Below, piece by piece: positions 1 to 5,994 of a DNA stretch of 9,255 nucleotides. The notes under the pieces were generated by a model. The model saw only the letters and a program-made list of their open reading frames with translations. It was not told where the DNA came from and ran no database searches. Positions within the stretch are counted from its first letter, which is position 1; every line of letters begins with the position of its first letter. The position numbers were made by a program, and so were the translations under genes. The stretch is from the NCBI GenBank assembly GCA_043748015.1, contig JAYTOA010000209.1, forward strand, positions 1 through 9,255, given 5' to 3'. The DNA is from JAIBBG01 sp043748015 (lineage in GTDB: Bacteria; Bacteroidota; Bacteroidia; Flavobacteriales_D; Sanyastnellaceae).

Positions 1-11
1 TGAATTTTTTG

Positions 12-39
12 GTTCTTTTTTTTTCAAGAAAAAAAGAAC
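12..39. repeat. AT-rich palindrome (hairpin) in intergenic DNA
   Basis: A 9-bp perfect stem (gttcttttt at 12-20 with aaaaagaac at 31-39) extends inward by about two A-T pairs around a small loop containing tcaa. It lies 178 bases past the stop codon of the minus-strand FG-GAP gene. Neither orientation has a T-run directly after the stem, so it is a poor match to an intrinsic terminator. Short palindromes built on ggttctttt...aaaagaac are a familiar dispersed intergenic element in Bacteroidetes genomes; that link is from general knowledge, not a search. The rest of 1-216 shows no convincing gene. Confidence 0.5.
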
Positions 40-216
40 GTAAAGTAGTTCATTCACTTAAACAGAGAGGGCTTTGCGAAGTAACCCGTTAATCCGAAAA
101 ATTGTAAATGGTGAACTTTTGGAGTAATCTCAAGTTTATGAAGGAAGTAATCTTTTTAGTTAAACTCTTTACAAGCGACTTTTCTTCACACTAAATCTTT
201 TCATTCGACTTGTCAA

Positions 217-3072
217 TTAGTTAAGCACGATCAATTGGCGTTCGATTGAGAAATTTGTTCGAATCTCAACCACATATATTCCCCGGGGATATTCTGAAAC
301 AGAAATTTGGTGCTGTTTTTTATTTGGATATTCAATCAGGACTGCTTGGCCTTGAGCATTTATGAATTTAATTTCTAGAACCTCATTATTTGATGACTCA
401 ATCAATAAGTCATGCTCTGCAGGATTGGGATAAATCTTATTAAAGTTGATTCGTTTGTCTTCAATATTGATTATGGCGTCGTAGTGATATGGCACAGACG
501 CCCAATTGCAGCCCAATGAATCAGTTATTACAACAGTGTATATCCCTATACCGAATTGGTTGGCGTACACGGTGTGGTAAGGAGAATTCGCAACAATCAA
601 TGTGTCATTGCGATACCATGAATAGGGGCCAATTCCAAACGGTCCGATCAATTGGTTTTGCGATTGGGTAATGAGATAATTTGGATTGGAAGTATGGTTC
701 AGGAAAAGCACTTGAACACTGTCACATCCCGTAGATGAGCTCAACGTATCGGAATACATTCCAGCGTTGTGCAGCCATTGCGATGCGAATTGAGCGCTGT
801 CGTAGGAACAAATTGTAACAGTTTCAGATGAATAGGTTCGCGGACAATCAAAGGTTAAATTCTTTAGCCAACCGACTCTTAGACCGAAATTGATATTACT
901 GAAGACAATGTCGATGTCGCCATCGTTATCCATATCGGCACTCGCCAACTTATAAGGTCTTCCCAAATTAATGCCTGTATTTTCAAGTGAGAAATTTCCA
1001 CTTCCAGTATTGCGAAGTATTCGTATTTCTGTGTCCCAAGCATAGTAGACTGCTATGTCGATGTACTCATCCATATCAAAGTCCCCAAAGTCGAAACTGG
1101 TGATGTTGTTCTCTTCATCATTGATTAAGTATGGAATAAATGAATTGTTGCCGTAGTTACGGAGGTATGAAAGGTAACTACCATTCTCCGGCATAAAGAC
1201 CAGGTCACTCATACCATCCATATCCAAGTCAACTACTTCGAGTATATGTGGTGTATCTAAAGCAGTCTGCATAATTGTCAAATAGCTTTCAATTTGCGTC
1301 AGAAGGATGTTTGTAAATACTCCTTGATTGTTCAATAGCGATCGCACTTGAAGTTGCTGACCGTCCGGAGTTTTATAAAAATAAATCACATCAAGATCTC
1401 CGTCAGAATCTATGTCCATGACATTAAATGCACTATTGTTGACTTCCAAATAATCTGTAGTAATATAAATATCACCATTCAGTTCCATTCGTTTCAAGTG
1501 ATTATCAAAATATAGAATGTCAATTTGATTGTCACTATCGAGATCACCAATCCAAACATTTGAAGTATGAACATTTCCGGCGATCGTATCGGACGTGTAA
1601 GTGCCAGAATCGTTAATTAGCCAGCCTATATAATAGGGGCCAAACCAGAAAATATCGGTATCTCCGTCATTCTCTTTGTCAAACGGCCGTACTCCTTCGA
1701 TGCTGGTGCCAAGGGATTGCGGATAAAGGATCTTTTCGTCAAAATCTTGCTCAAATAGAACTATGGAACTACCGTATCCATATAAAAGAATGTCAGCATT
1801 CGAATTTTTGCCCGAATTGAAAGTCTCGGGTACGTGTTGAGCACAATAGTAACCGTTTAAAGAGGTAAATCCTGAGCCTGAAGAAATCATTACATCTGCA
1901 TTCGTTAAGAGAATATCCAACGCCCCATCCAAATTGAAATCATTGAAGGATTCGATTGGGTAAGATGTATTAAAATATAGTTGGCTATTGTCATTGAGAT
2001 TAATTAGCTGACTGGAATTGTTGGATTCTAACACGAATTCCATATATCCGTCGTCGTCACGATCTACAATTGGGCCCAAATGGAACATGGACTTGATCCA
2101 ATTGTCACCAGTTATTTCCAGTGAGAAATTGAAGCCCCCATTATTCACGTAACAATAGTATGTGGCATTGTCTTCTATGAATATCAAAATATCTGGCATT
2201 GCATCACCAATAAAGTTCTCGAAGGATCCTTCAACAGAATAATTTAAAGTAATAATTTCATGGAGCGTGAATTCCCAGTTTCCAATGTTTTCCAGAACAA
2301 GAATTCTATTTTGACTTGAACCAATATTTTCTTTTCCTATGAGTATGTCTTTGTCTCCGTCGGCATCTGAATCACCCCGGCCAAATAGCGTTACAATATC
2401 TTCATCAAAGGACAAGCTGGTTTGAGTGAACGTATTGTTACCGTTGTTGTTGATCATCCAGAGAACATGACAGGGAATATTTTCATCATAGATTATATCG
2501 AAATCTCCATCTCCATCAAAATCGTCATATTGCAGATTCTTGATACCCGAATTTGGAGCAAGCCCTAGTGACGTCCATGAATAATTTTCTCCTCCAAGAC
2601 AGGTGCACAACCAAATATTACTACCGGCTAGTGTCGAAGTAACAATGATAAAATCATCTAAATCGTCTTGATTGATGTCAAGTGTATGCAAAGAGAGGGT
2701 ACCGAGCAAACTATCAGTCAACGATTCAAGTTGCAATATTCCTCTTTCGTTATTTCTCCATAAGAACAATTCTGAAAGTTGATCACTTCCTACCAAAACG
2801 TCCTTGAGTCCGTCATGGTCGTAATCGATAGCTGTAATCATCGATTGATTATTTTCTGAACAACCAAATCTCACCAATTTAACATCCCATGGCTGGGCGT
2901 ATATAATTACTTGCGACAAAACAGTAAATAGGACAAGCAAGGTGAACCTTAAGTAGTGGTTTGAAGGCGTTATCCAATTTATGCAGTTTATTCGTACGTT
3001 GGACAATAGTGAAATATCATCAACGCATGAAATCAAAACGTCGCGGTAAGATTTTGAGTGGTTAGCGATCAT
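217..3072 (-). CDS. Secreted FG-GAP/VCBS repeat protein with T9SS type A sorting domain
   Basis: This is a 951-residue exported protein. A hydrophobic signal segment (about residues 41-59) precedes a likely cleavage in IIYA|Q (59/60). About fourteen acidic calcium-binding-type loops follow, at roughly 49-residue spacing. Twelve are clear, starting near residues 83, 132, 184, 234, 337, 378, 465, 510, 553, 615, 664 and 713 (for example DFDGDGDFD at 184 and DMDNDGDID at 713). Two are degenerate, near 290 and 423. FG-GAP/VCBS loops of this kind build beta-propellers. Residues 743-793 form a Cys-containing module (TICSYDS...AGMYSDTL...GCDSV) common in Bacteroidetes surface proteins, and 801-865 look like an Ig/SprB-type module. 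Residues 875-951 are a T9SS type A sorting domain (YPNPAEHDLLIE at 881, YPRGIYVVEI at 928, ending in RQLIVLN), which predicts export across the outer membrane and surface attachment or release. The ATG at 3072 is the only Met before the signal segment and follows an in-frame TGA at 3091-3093. It leaves an unusually long 40-residue N-region; TTG at 3006 is an alternative start. The ligand is unknown. Confidence 0.93.
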   Translation of the reverse strand: MIANHSKSYRDVLISCVDDISLLSNVRINCINWITPSNHYLRFTLLVLFTVLSQVIIYAQPWDVKLVRFGCSENNQSMITAIDYDHDGLKDVLVGSDQLSELFLWRNNERGILQLESLTDSLLGTLSLHTLDINQDDLDDFIIVTSTLAGSNIWLCTCLGGENYSWTSLGLAPNSGIKNLQYDDFDGDGDFDIIYDENIPCHVLWMINNNGNNTFTQTSLSFDEDIVTLFGRGDSDADGDKDILIGKENIGSSQNRILVLENIGNWEFTLHEIITLNYSVEGSFENFIGDAMPDILIFIEDNATYYCYVNNGGFNFSLEITGDNWIKSMFHLGPIVDRDDDGYMEFVLESNNSSQLINLNDNSQLYFNTSYPIESFNDFNLDGALDILLTNADVMISSGSGFTSLNGYYCAQHVPETFNSGKNSNADILLYGYGSSIVLFEQDFDEKILYPQSLGTSIEGVRPFDKENDGDTDIFWFGPYYIGWLINDSGTYTSDTIAGNVHTSNVWIGDLDSDNQIDILYFDNHLKRMELNGDIYITTDYLEVNNSAFNVMDIDSDGDLDVIYFYKTPDGQQLQVRSLLNNQGVFTNILLTQIESYLTIMQTALDTPHILEVVDLDMDGMSDLVFMPENGSYLSYLRNYGNNSFIPYLINDEENNITSFDFGDFDMDEYIDIAVYYAWDTEIRILRNTGSGNFSLENTGINLGRPYKLASADMDNDGDIDIVFSNINFGLRVGWLKNLTFDCPRTYSSETVTICSYDSAQFASQWLHNAGMYSDTLSSSTGCDSVQVLFLNHTSNPNYLITQSQNQLIGPFGIGPYSWYRNDTLIVANSPYHTVYANQFGIGIYTVVITDSLGCNWASVPYHYDAIINIEDKRINFNKIYPNPAEHDLLIESSNNEVLEIKFINAQGQAVLIEYPNKKQHQISVSEYPRGIYVVEIRTNFSIERQLIVLN

Positions 3073-3123
3073 CGTCTTGTTTGGTTTTGTTCAGCAGAAA
3101 ATCGTAAAGCGGTCAGTCAGAGT

Positions 3124-3131
3124 CAAATCTA
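3124..3131 (-). promoter_or_regulatory. Candidate -7 element for the FG-GAP gene
   Basis: Read on the minus strand this is TAGATTTG, matching the Bacteroidetes -7 consensus TAnnTTTG. It lies about 52 bases upstream of the ATG at 3072, implying a leader of about 45 nt. No good -33 TTTG is visible at the usual spacing (only a weak TTTA), so the call rests on one short motif. Confidence 0.35.
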
Positions 3132-3317
3132 ATTTTATTTATGATATAAAGCGTTGGAACTCAGATTTATTATTTGACACCCTATATTCGATATGATTGA
3201 TTCTCGTCTCATTTAGACATCTAATTTATTCTTTTATTCGAATGCTGTCATACCAAAGTAGAATTGCCCCAGAACTTCACTATCGCCATCAATAAAACTT
3301 AAACATATCATGTGTTC

Positions 3318-3524
3318 CTAATGGATGGTTCTTGTCCAATGAGTTTCTTCATCCAACCGGCATTGTACTGTACCTGAGATAGTGTATTCTTTTACGATCA
3401 AAATGCTATCGCGAAATGTGCCGTTCGAAAACGGCTGCAGGACACTTGTTCCAGGTGGTAATGTCAACTGGCTATGAACGCCAATCGAAATCATGACAAG
3501 TATTGTGGTGAAGTACAGACGCAT
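3318..3524 (-). CDS. Small putative secreted protein, unrecognised, possibly truncated
   Basis: I do not recognise this protein. From the preferred ATG at 3524 it has 68 residues. MRLYFTTILVMISIGVHSQ is a plausible signal peptide: an Arg after Met, a hydrophobic core, and likely cleavage before Gln. An upstream ATG at 3542 would add MYLYYQ, which has no basic residue. The mature part is only about 50 residues, with a Pro/Gly/Ser-rich start (LPPGTSVLQPF) and one Cys. It ends at TAG (3318-3320). The same frame then stays open for 27 codons to TAA at 3234-3236 and encodes a plausible peptide (containing FIDGDSEVLG and FYFGMTAFE). A longer gene cut by a nonsense mutation is therefore possible; so is chance. 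It lies between the tRNA and the FG-GAP gene on the same strand. The signal peptide is the only positive evidence that it is a gene. Confidence 0.45.
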   Translation of the reverse strand: MRLYFTTILVMISIGVHSQLTLPPGTSVLQPFSNGTFRDSILIVKEYTISGTVQCRLDEETHWTRTIH

Positions 3525-3612
3525 TTGGTAGTATAGATACATCGGTAGTTATATTTTCCCTAATGAGATGCGATGTAGAAATTAAGGCACGACGAATTTC
3601 TATTGCAAGACT

Positions 3613-3620
3613 CAAACTTA
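3613..3620 (-). promoter_or_regulatory. Candidate -7 element for the small secreted ORF
   Basis: The minus strand reads TAAGTTTG, fitting TAnnTTTG, about 90 bases upstream of the ATG at 3524. No convincing -33 TTTG is present at 17-23 bases upstream. It lies past the tRNA terminator, so it could give the small ORF its own transcript. Confidence 0.25.
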
Positions 3621-3680
3621 GATGTTTCGTTTTATGCGCTTTTGTTTCGCATCCGCATTTTCCGATTTGGAATTAAGAAA

Positions 3681-3719
3681 ACAAAAAAGGTTGTCAAACT
3701 GACAACCTTCTTTTTTTTG
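3681..3719 (-). terminator. Rho-independent terminator of tRNA-Arg
   Basis: A perfect 10-bp stem (aaggttgtca at 3687-3696 with tgacaacctt at 3700-3709) closes a 3-nt loop. On the minus strand, which is the tRNA direction, the stem is followed by a T-run (TTTTTTGTTTT). On the plus strand a T-rich tract also follows, so it could work both ways. It begins about 10 bases past the tRNA 3' end, which fits a single-gene tRNA transcript. Confidence 0.75.
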
Positions 3720-3793
3720 TGACACTGTAGGGATTCGAACCCCAAACCTTCGCATCCGTAGTGCGATGCTCTATCCAGTTGAGCTACAGTGCC
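3720..3793 (-). tRNA. tRNA-Arg, anticodon ACG
   Basis: This is a complete 74-nt cloverleaf. The acceptor arms GGCACTG/CAGTGTC have one G-U pair. The D arm is GCTC/GAGC with a 9-nt loop. The anticodon stem TCGCA/TGCGA holds loop CTACGGA, giving anticodon ACG. The T arm has loop TTCGAAT, and the discriminator base is A. A20 in the D-loop and C35 in the anticodon are known arginine identity elements. A34 is expected to be deaminated to inosine by TadA so that the tRNA reads CGU, CGC and CGA. The 3' CCA is not encoded, so it would be added by a nucleotidyltransferase. A promoter lies directly upstream and a terminator directly downstream. Confidence 0.98.
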
Positions 3794-3811
3794 ATTCCGT
3801 AAAACGGGGCG

Positions 3812-3842
3812 CAAATATAATCGCAAGCTCTGATATTGCAAG
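3812..3842 (-). promoter_or_regulatory. Bacteroidetes-type promoter of tRNA-Arg
   Basis: On the minus strand, CTTG (3842-3839) serves as a -33 element, followed by a 19-base spacer and TATATTTG (3819-3812), a full match to the -7 consensus TAnnTTTG. The -7 element ends 18 bases before the tRNA 5' end, so the leader would be about 10-12 nt. Both elements, the spacing and the position agree, making this the best-supported promoter in the window. Confidence 0.65.
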
Positions 3843-3879
3843 AAGGAATTCAGAAGCTGAGGGAAAATTGGGCCTAGAG

Positions 3880-4023
3880 ATTGAAAGTTGAAAAGTGAAA
3901 ATTGAAAATTGGCATTGGGGTTTTGTTTGTCTTTGAGCGTATTCCGCCGGAAGAATTGAAAGTTGAAAAGTGAAAATTGAAAATTGGCATTGGGGTTTTG
4001 TTTGTCTTTGAGCGCATTACGCC
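3880..4023 (+). repeat. Tandem direct duplication, 75-bp period
   Basis: Positions 3880-3939 and 3955-4014 are identical over 60 bases, each running from attgaaagttgaaaagtg through ggcattggggttttg to gagcg. Similarity continues for about nine more bases with two mismatches (tattccgcc against cattacgcc). The period is exactly 75 bp. Each unit has an A-rich half and a G/T-rich half. The second unit is followed by acgcc/ggcgt, a 5-bp mini-hairpin at 4017-4028. The 370-base stretch 3794-4163 contains no supported gene; it holds the tRNA promoter and this repeat complex. Confidence 0.9.
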
Positions 4024-4092
4024 TTGGCGTGGGGCTTCAGGAATGCATTACAAGAAGCGGTATACTCTTGATCAAAAGGCATCCTTCAGTTG

Positions 4093-4152
4093 CAATTTTC
4101 AATATTCACTTTTCAACTTTCAATCTCCTAGTTTCAACTTTCAATATCTTAA
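4093..4152 (-). repeat. Inverted copies of the tandem-repeat arm
   Basis: Read on the minus strand, 4131-4093 matches the left arm at 3874-3911 over about 38 bases with one inserted base and one substitution (ctaggagattgaaag... against ctagagattgaaag...). A shorter further copy (attgaaagttgaaac) lies at about 4146-4132 on the minus strand. The arms flank a core of about 180 bases and could fold into a large stem-loop in transcripts running past the serine hydrolase stop at 4164. No transposase or target-site duplication is visible. Confidence 0.8.
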
Positions 4153-4163
4153 TTCTATGTCAC

Positions 4164-5741
4164 TTACTTGGCTGCTTTCTTCATTAAGCGTAATTCCGTA
4201 AAATCAAAATCCGGATTATCTACTACTACGCGCAGTTCTTCGGGATTTCCTTCGGCGTTGAGCACGAACGTGGCAATTCCTTTCGGAAGCATCATCTGTG
4301 TGGTCCAAGATAGTTGGAAGGTGTCGTATTGCCAGTGGTTGAGATTGCCTTTGAAAAGCGCTGTCGGTACAAAATCAATGGTGAGATTGCTCTCGCGTCC
4401 AAGTCCAACGATCACATCGCCGTACATCTCGCTGGTATAAGTTCCAACATAGGATGTGAGCGGGAGGGAAGGCTTGGAATCTTTGTTGCGAGCTGCTTCG
4501 GCTTTTTCCTCTGCTGCTTTTGATTCTTTTTCTCCATCGGTCTTGAACCCGAGGAACGTTTTCAGCCAGTCCTGTTGGTTTTTTATACCAAGGAATTCAT
4601 CCAGAATCTCGAAAGTAAGACAACTTGGTAGTGAATTGTTGCTGTTGGTAAGGATCACAAAGCCCAGGTTGAGTTCTGGTACGAGAACGGTCTTGGAGAT
4701 CATGCCATCGTAACCACCGCCGTGACTAACTATTTTGTAACCTCCGTATTCCATCAAATCCCAACCGAGTCCGTAACCGTTAAAATGTCGGGTCGGCATG
4801 TTTTCGCGCTGCCATTTTCCAACAGGTTTTGGCGTAACGTTTTCCCACATCTCGTGGGTGCGAGCTTCATTCCAATATTTCTTTTCTCCCAAAGTACCTT
4901 TTCCCAACTGCAATCGCATCCATTGTATAAGGTCGGACACCGATGAATTGATACTTCCCGCCGCACCAATATTGTCCCAGTTGATGTAATCGATGGCGAC
5001 ATTTTTCCCATTCACTTCGTTGTGCGGTGATGCAATGTTGCCATCCTTCTTGAAATCGCGGATTGTCGTGTTAGAAGTAATCATGCCCAGTGGTTTGAAG
5101 AAACGATCGCGGATGAAATCGTCCCATGATTGCCCGCTCACTTTGGTCACAATTTCACCTGCCGCCAGAAACATGATATTCGAATAGCCATAAGTTTCGC
5201 GAAAACCATAAATAGGCTTGAGAAATTTCGCGCGTTTGATCACTTCTTCCCGGCTGTGAGTAGTGCCATACCAAATCAAGTCACCGCTGAAAGTTGCCAG
5301 GCCACTTCGGTGCGAAAGCAAATCGCGAATGGTGAATTCCTCTGTTACGTATGGTGAGTAAAGCTGAAAATAGGGAAGGTGAGTCCTCACTTTATCCTCC
5401 CACTTTATTTTTCCTTCATCGACCAAAATTGCTAATGCCGCTGCCGTGAATGCCTTGCTATTGCTTGCGATGGCGAAAAGTGATTTGTCATCCACCTTTT
5501 GCTTTGTTCCGGCCGTTTTTTCACCATAACCTTTTGACAAAAGCACCTTGTCGTCTTTGATAATGGCAATGGACATTCCGGGTACGTTGAAGTCGATGAT
5601 TGCCTTAGCGAACATGGCGTCCAGCAGCTCGATTGTCTTGTCTTTTTGTAGTGAAGTGCTCGCTCCAATTCTGACACTTTGAGCTGAGATAATTTGTGAA
5701 ATGAGAATGGAGAGAATCAGAAAAAGGCTGCGGATTTTCAT
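4164..5741 (-). CDS. Exported serine hydrolase, beta-lactamase class C/PBP-like (S12), with DUF3471-like C-terminal domain
   Basis: From the chosen start the protein has 525 residues. The signal peptide MKIRSLFLILSILISQIISA is cleaved before Gln, so it acts in the periplasm or outside the cell. The beta-lactamase-type fold runs over about residues 35-390. All three catalytic motifs are present (numbering from the chosen Met): SxxK as S93-N-S-K96, YxN as Y186-S-N188, and HGG at 340-342 in the place of KTG. The family includes DD-peptidases, esterases and D-amino-acid peptidases, so the substrate cannot be assigned. A Glu/Lys/Ala-rich linker (about 402-422) leads to a ~100-residue beta-rich domain like DUF3471/DUF3887-associated tails of Bacteroidetes hydrolases. 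The frame opens at ATG 5798, but the extra 19 residues would bury the signal peptide, and a -7 motif and a dyad lie inside that extension; 5741 is preferred. No Shine-Dalgarno is visible. The gene is divergent from the large plus-strand gene. Confidence 0.94.
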   Translation of the reverse strand: MKIRSLFLILSILISQIISAQSVRIGASTSLQKDKTIELLDAMFAKAIIDFNVPGMSIAIIKDDKVLLSKGYGEKTAGTKQKVDDKSLFAIASNSKAFTAAALAILVDEGKIKWEDKVRTHLPYFQLYSPYVTEEFTIRDLLSHRSGLATFSGDLIWYGTTHSREEVIKRAKFLKPIYGFRETYGYSNIMFLAAGEIVTKVSGQSWDDFIRDRFFKPLGMITSNTTIRDFKKDGNIASPHNEVNGKNVAIDYINWDNIGAAGSINSSVSDLIQWMRLQLGKGTLGEKKYWNEARTHEMWENVTPKPVGKWQRENMPTRHFNGYGLGWDLMEYGGYKIVSHGGGYDGMISKTVLVPELNLGFVILTNSNNSLPSCLTFEILDEFLGIKNQQDWLKTFLGFKTDGEKESKAAEEKAEAARNKDSKPSLPLTSYVGTYTSEMYGDVIVGLGRESNLTIDFVPTALFKGNLNHWQYDTFQLSWTTQMMLPKGIATFVLNAEGNPEELRVVVDNPDFDFTELRLMKKAAK

Positions 5742-5758
5742 GGTGCTTTTGATTTTGT

Positions 5759-5766
5759 CAAATGTA
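5759..5766 (-). promoter_or_regulatory. Candidate -7 element for the serine hydrolase
   Basis: The minus strand reads TACATTTG, matching TAnnTTTG, 17 bases before the preferred ATG at 5741. A start of transcription here would give a leader of only about 10 nt and would exclude the longer ATG at 5798. No -33 TTTG is seen at the expected spacing, so the evidence is partial. Confidence 0.35.
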
Positions 5767-5777
5767 TTCATATCCAT

Positions 5778-5798
5778 TTGTTGAACCGTTTTCAACAA
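5778..5798. promoter_or_regulatory. Perfect 8-bp dyad upstream of the serine hydrolase
   Basis: ttgttgaa (5778-5785) and ttcaacaa (5791-5798) form a perfect inverted repeat around ccgtt. It sits just upstream of the candidate -7 element at 5759-5766, about where a -33 region or operator would lie. It could bind a dimeric regulator or be a small hairpin. No regulator gene is nearby. Confidence 0.35.
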
Positions 5799-5915
5799 TG
5801 AATCCTATCAATTGCGAGAATATTCGGATTTACAGTCAAAAACAGACCTTGAAATTGTGGGGAAATATTTTGGTCAGTTCGTTGATTGAGTGATTAATAA
5901 ACGATTAAGGTCGGT

Positions 5916-5923
5916 TATATTTG
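5916..5923 (+). promoter_or_regulatory. Candidate -7 element for the large secreted protein gene
   Basis: TATATTTG fits TAnnTTTG and lies 71 bases upstream of the ATG at 5995, implying a leader of about 65 nt. No TTTG is found 17-23 bases upstream, so only half of the promoter is recognisable. Confidence 0.35.
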
Positions 5924-5994
5924 GACGTTGATTTCGGGTTGTCCACTGCCTAACTCAGTCAAGCTTTTTTTATTAACCAAGATTTCTAATTAAC

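Noticed and set aside
3720..3793. Possible integration site at the tRNA 3' end
   Set aside because: I saw no second copy of the tRNA 3' end, no integrase and no phage-like genes in the window.
3632..3841. Minus-strand open frame of 69 codons across the tRNA and its terminator
   Set aside because: Its middle is simply the translated tRNA-Arg sequence and its tail is the terminator A-run. This is a well-known false ORF type.
3880..4023. Possible CRISPR-like direct repeats
   Set aside because: There are only two copies, the repeat is 60 bp, the spacer is 15 bp, and no cas gene is nearby.
3874..4152. Possible insertion sequence or MITE
   Set aside because: There is no transposase, no clear target-site duplication, and the inverted arms match imperfectly. 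It is kept only as a repeat.
4093..4163. Intrinsic terminator just after the serine hydrolase
   Set aside because: The stretch is A/T-rich with inverted copies but lacks a compact GC stem followed by a T-run; termination here is unproven.
4168..5357. Several plus-strand open frames of 60-90 codons opposite the serine hydrolase
   Set aside because: They lie antisense to a gene with intact catalytic motifs and show no signal peptide or domain pattern; they are codon-bias shadows.
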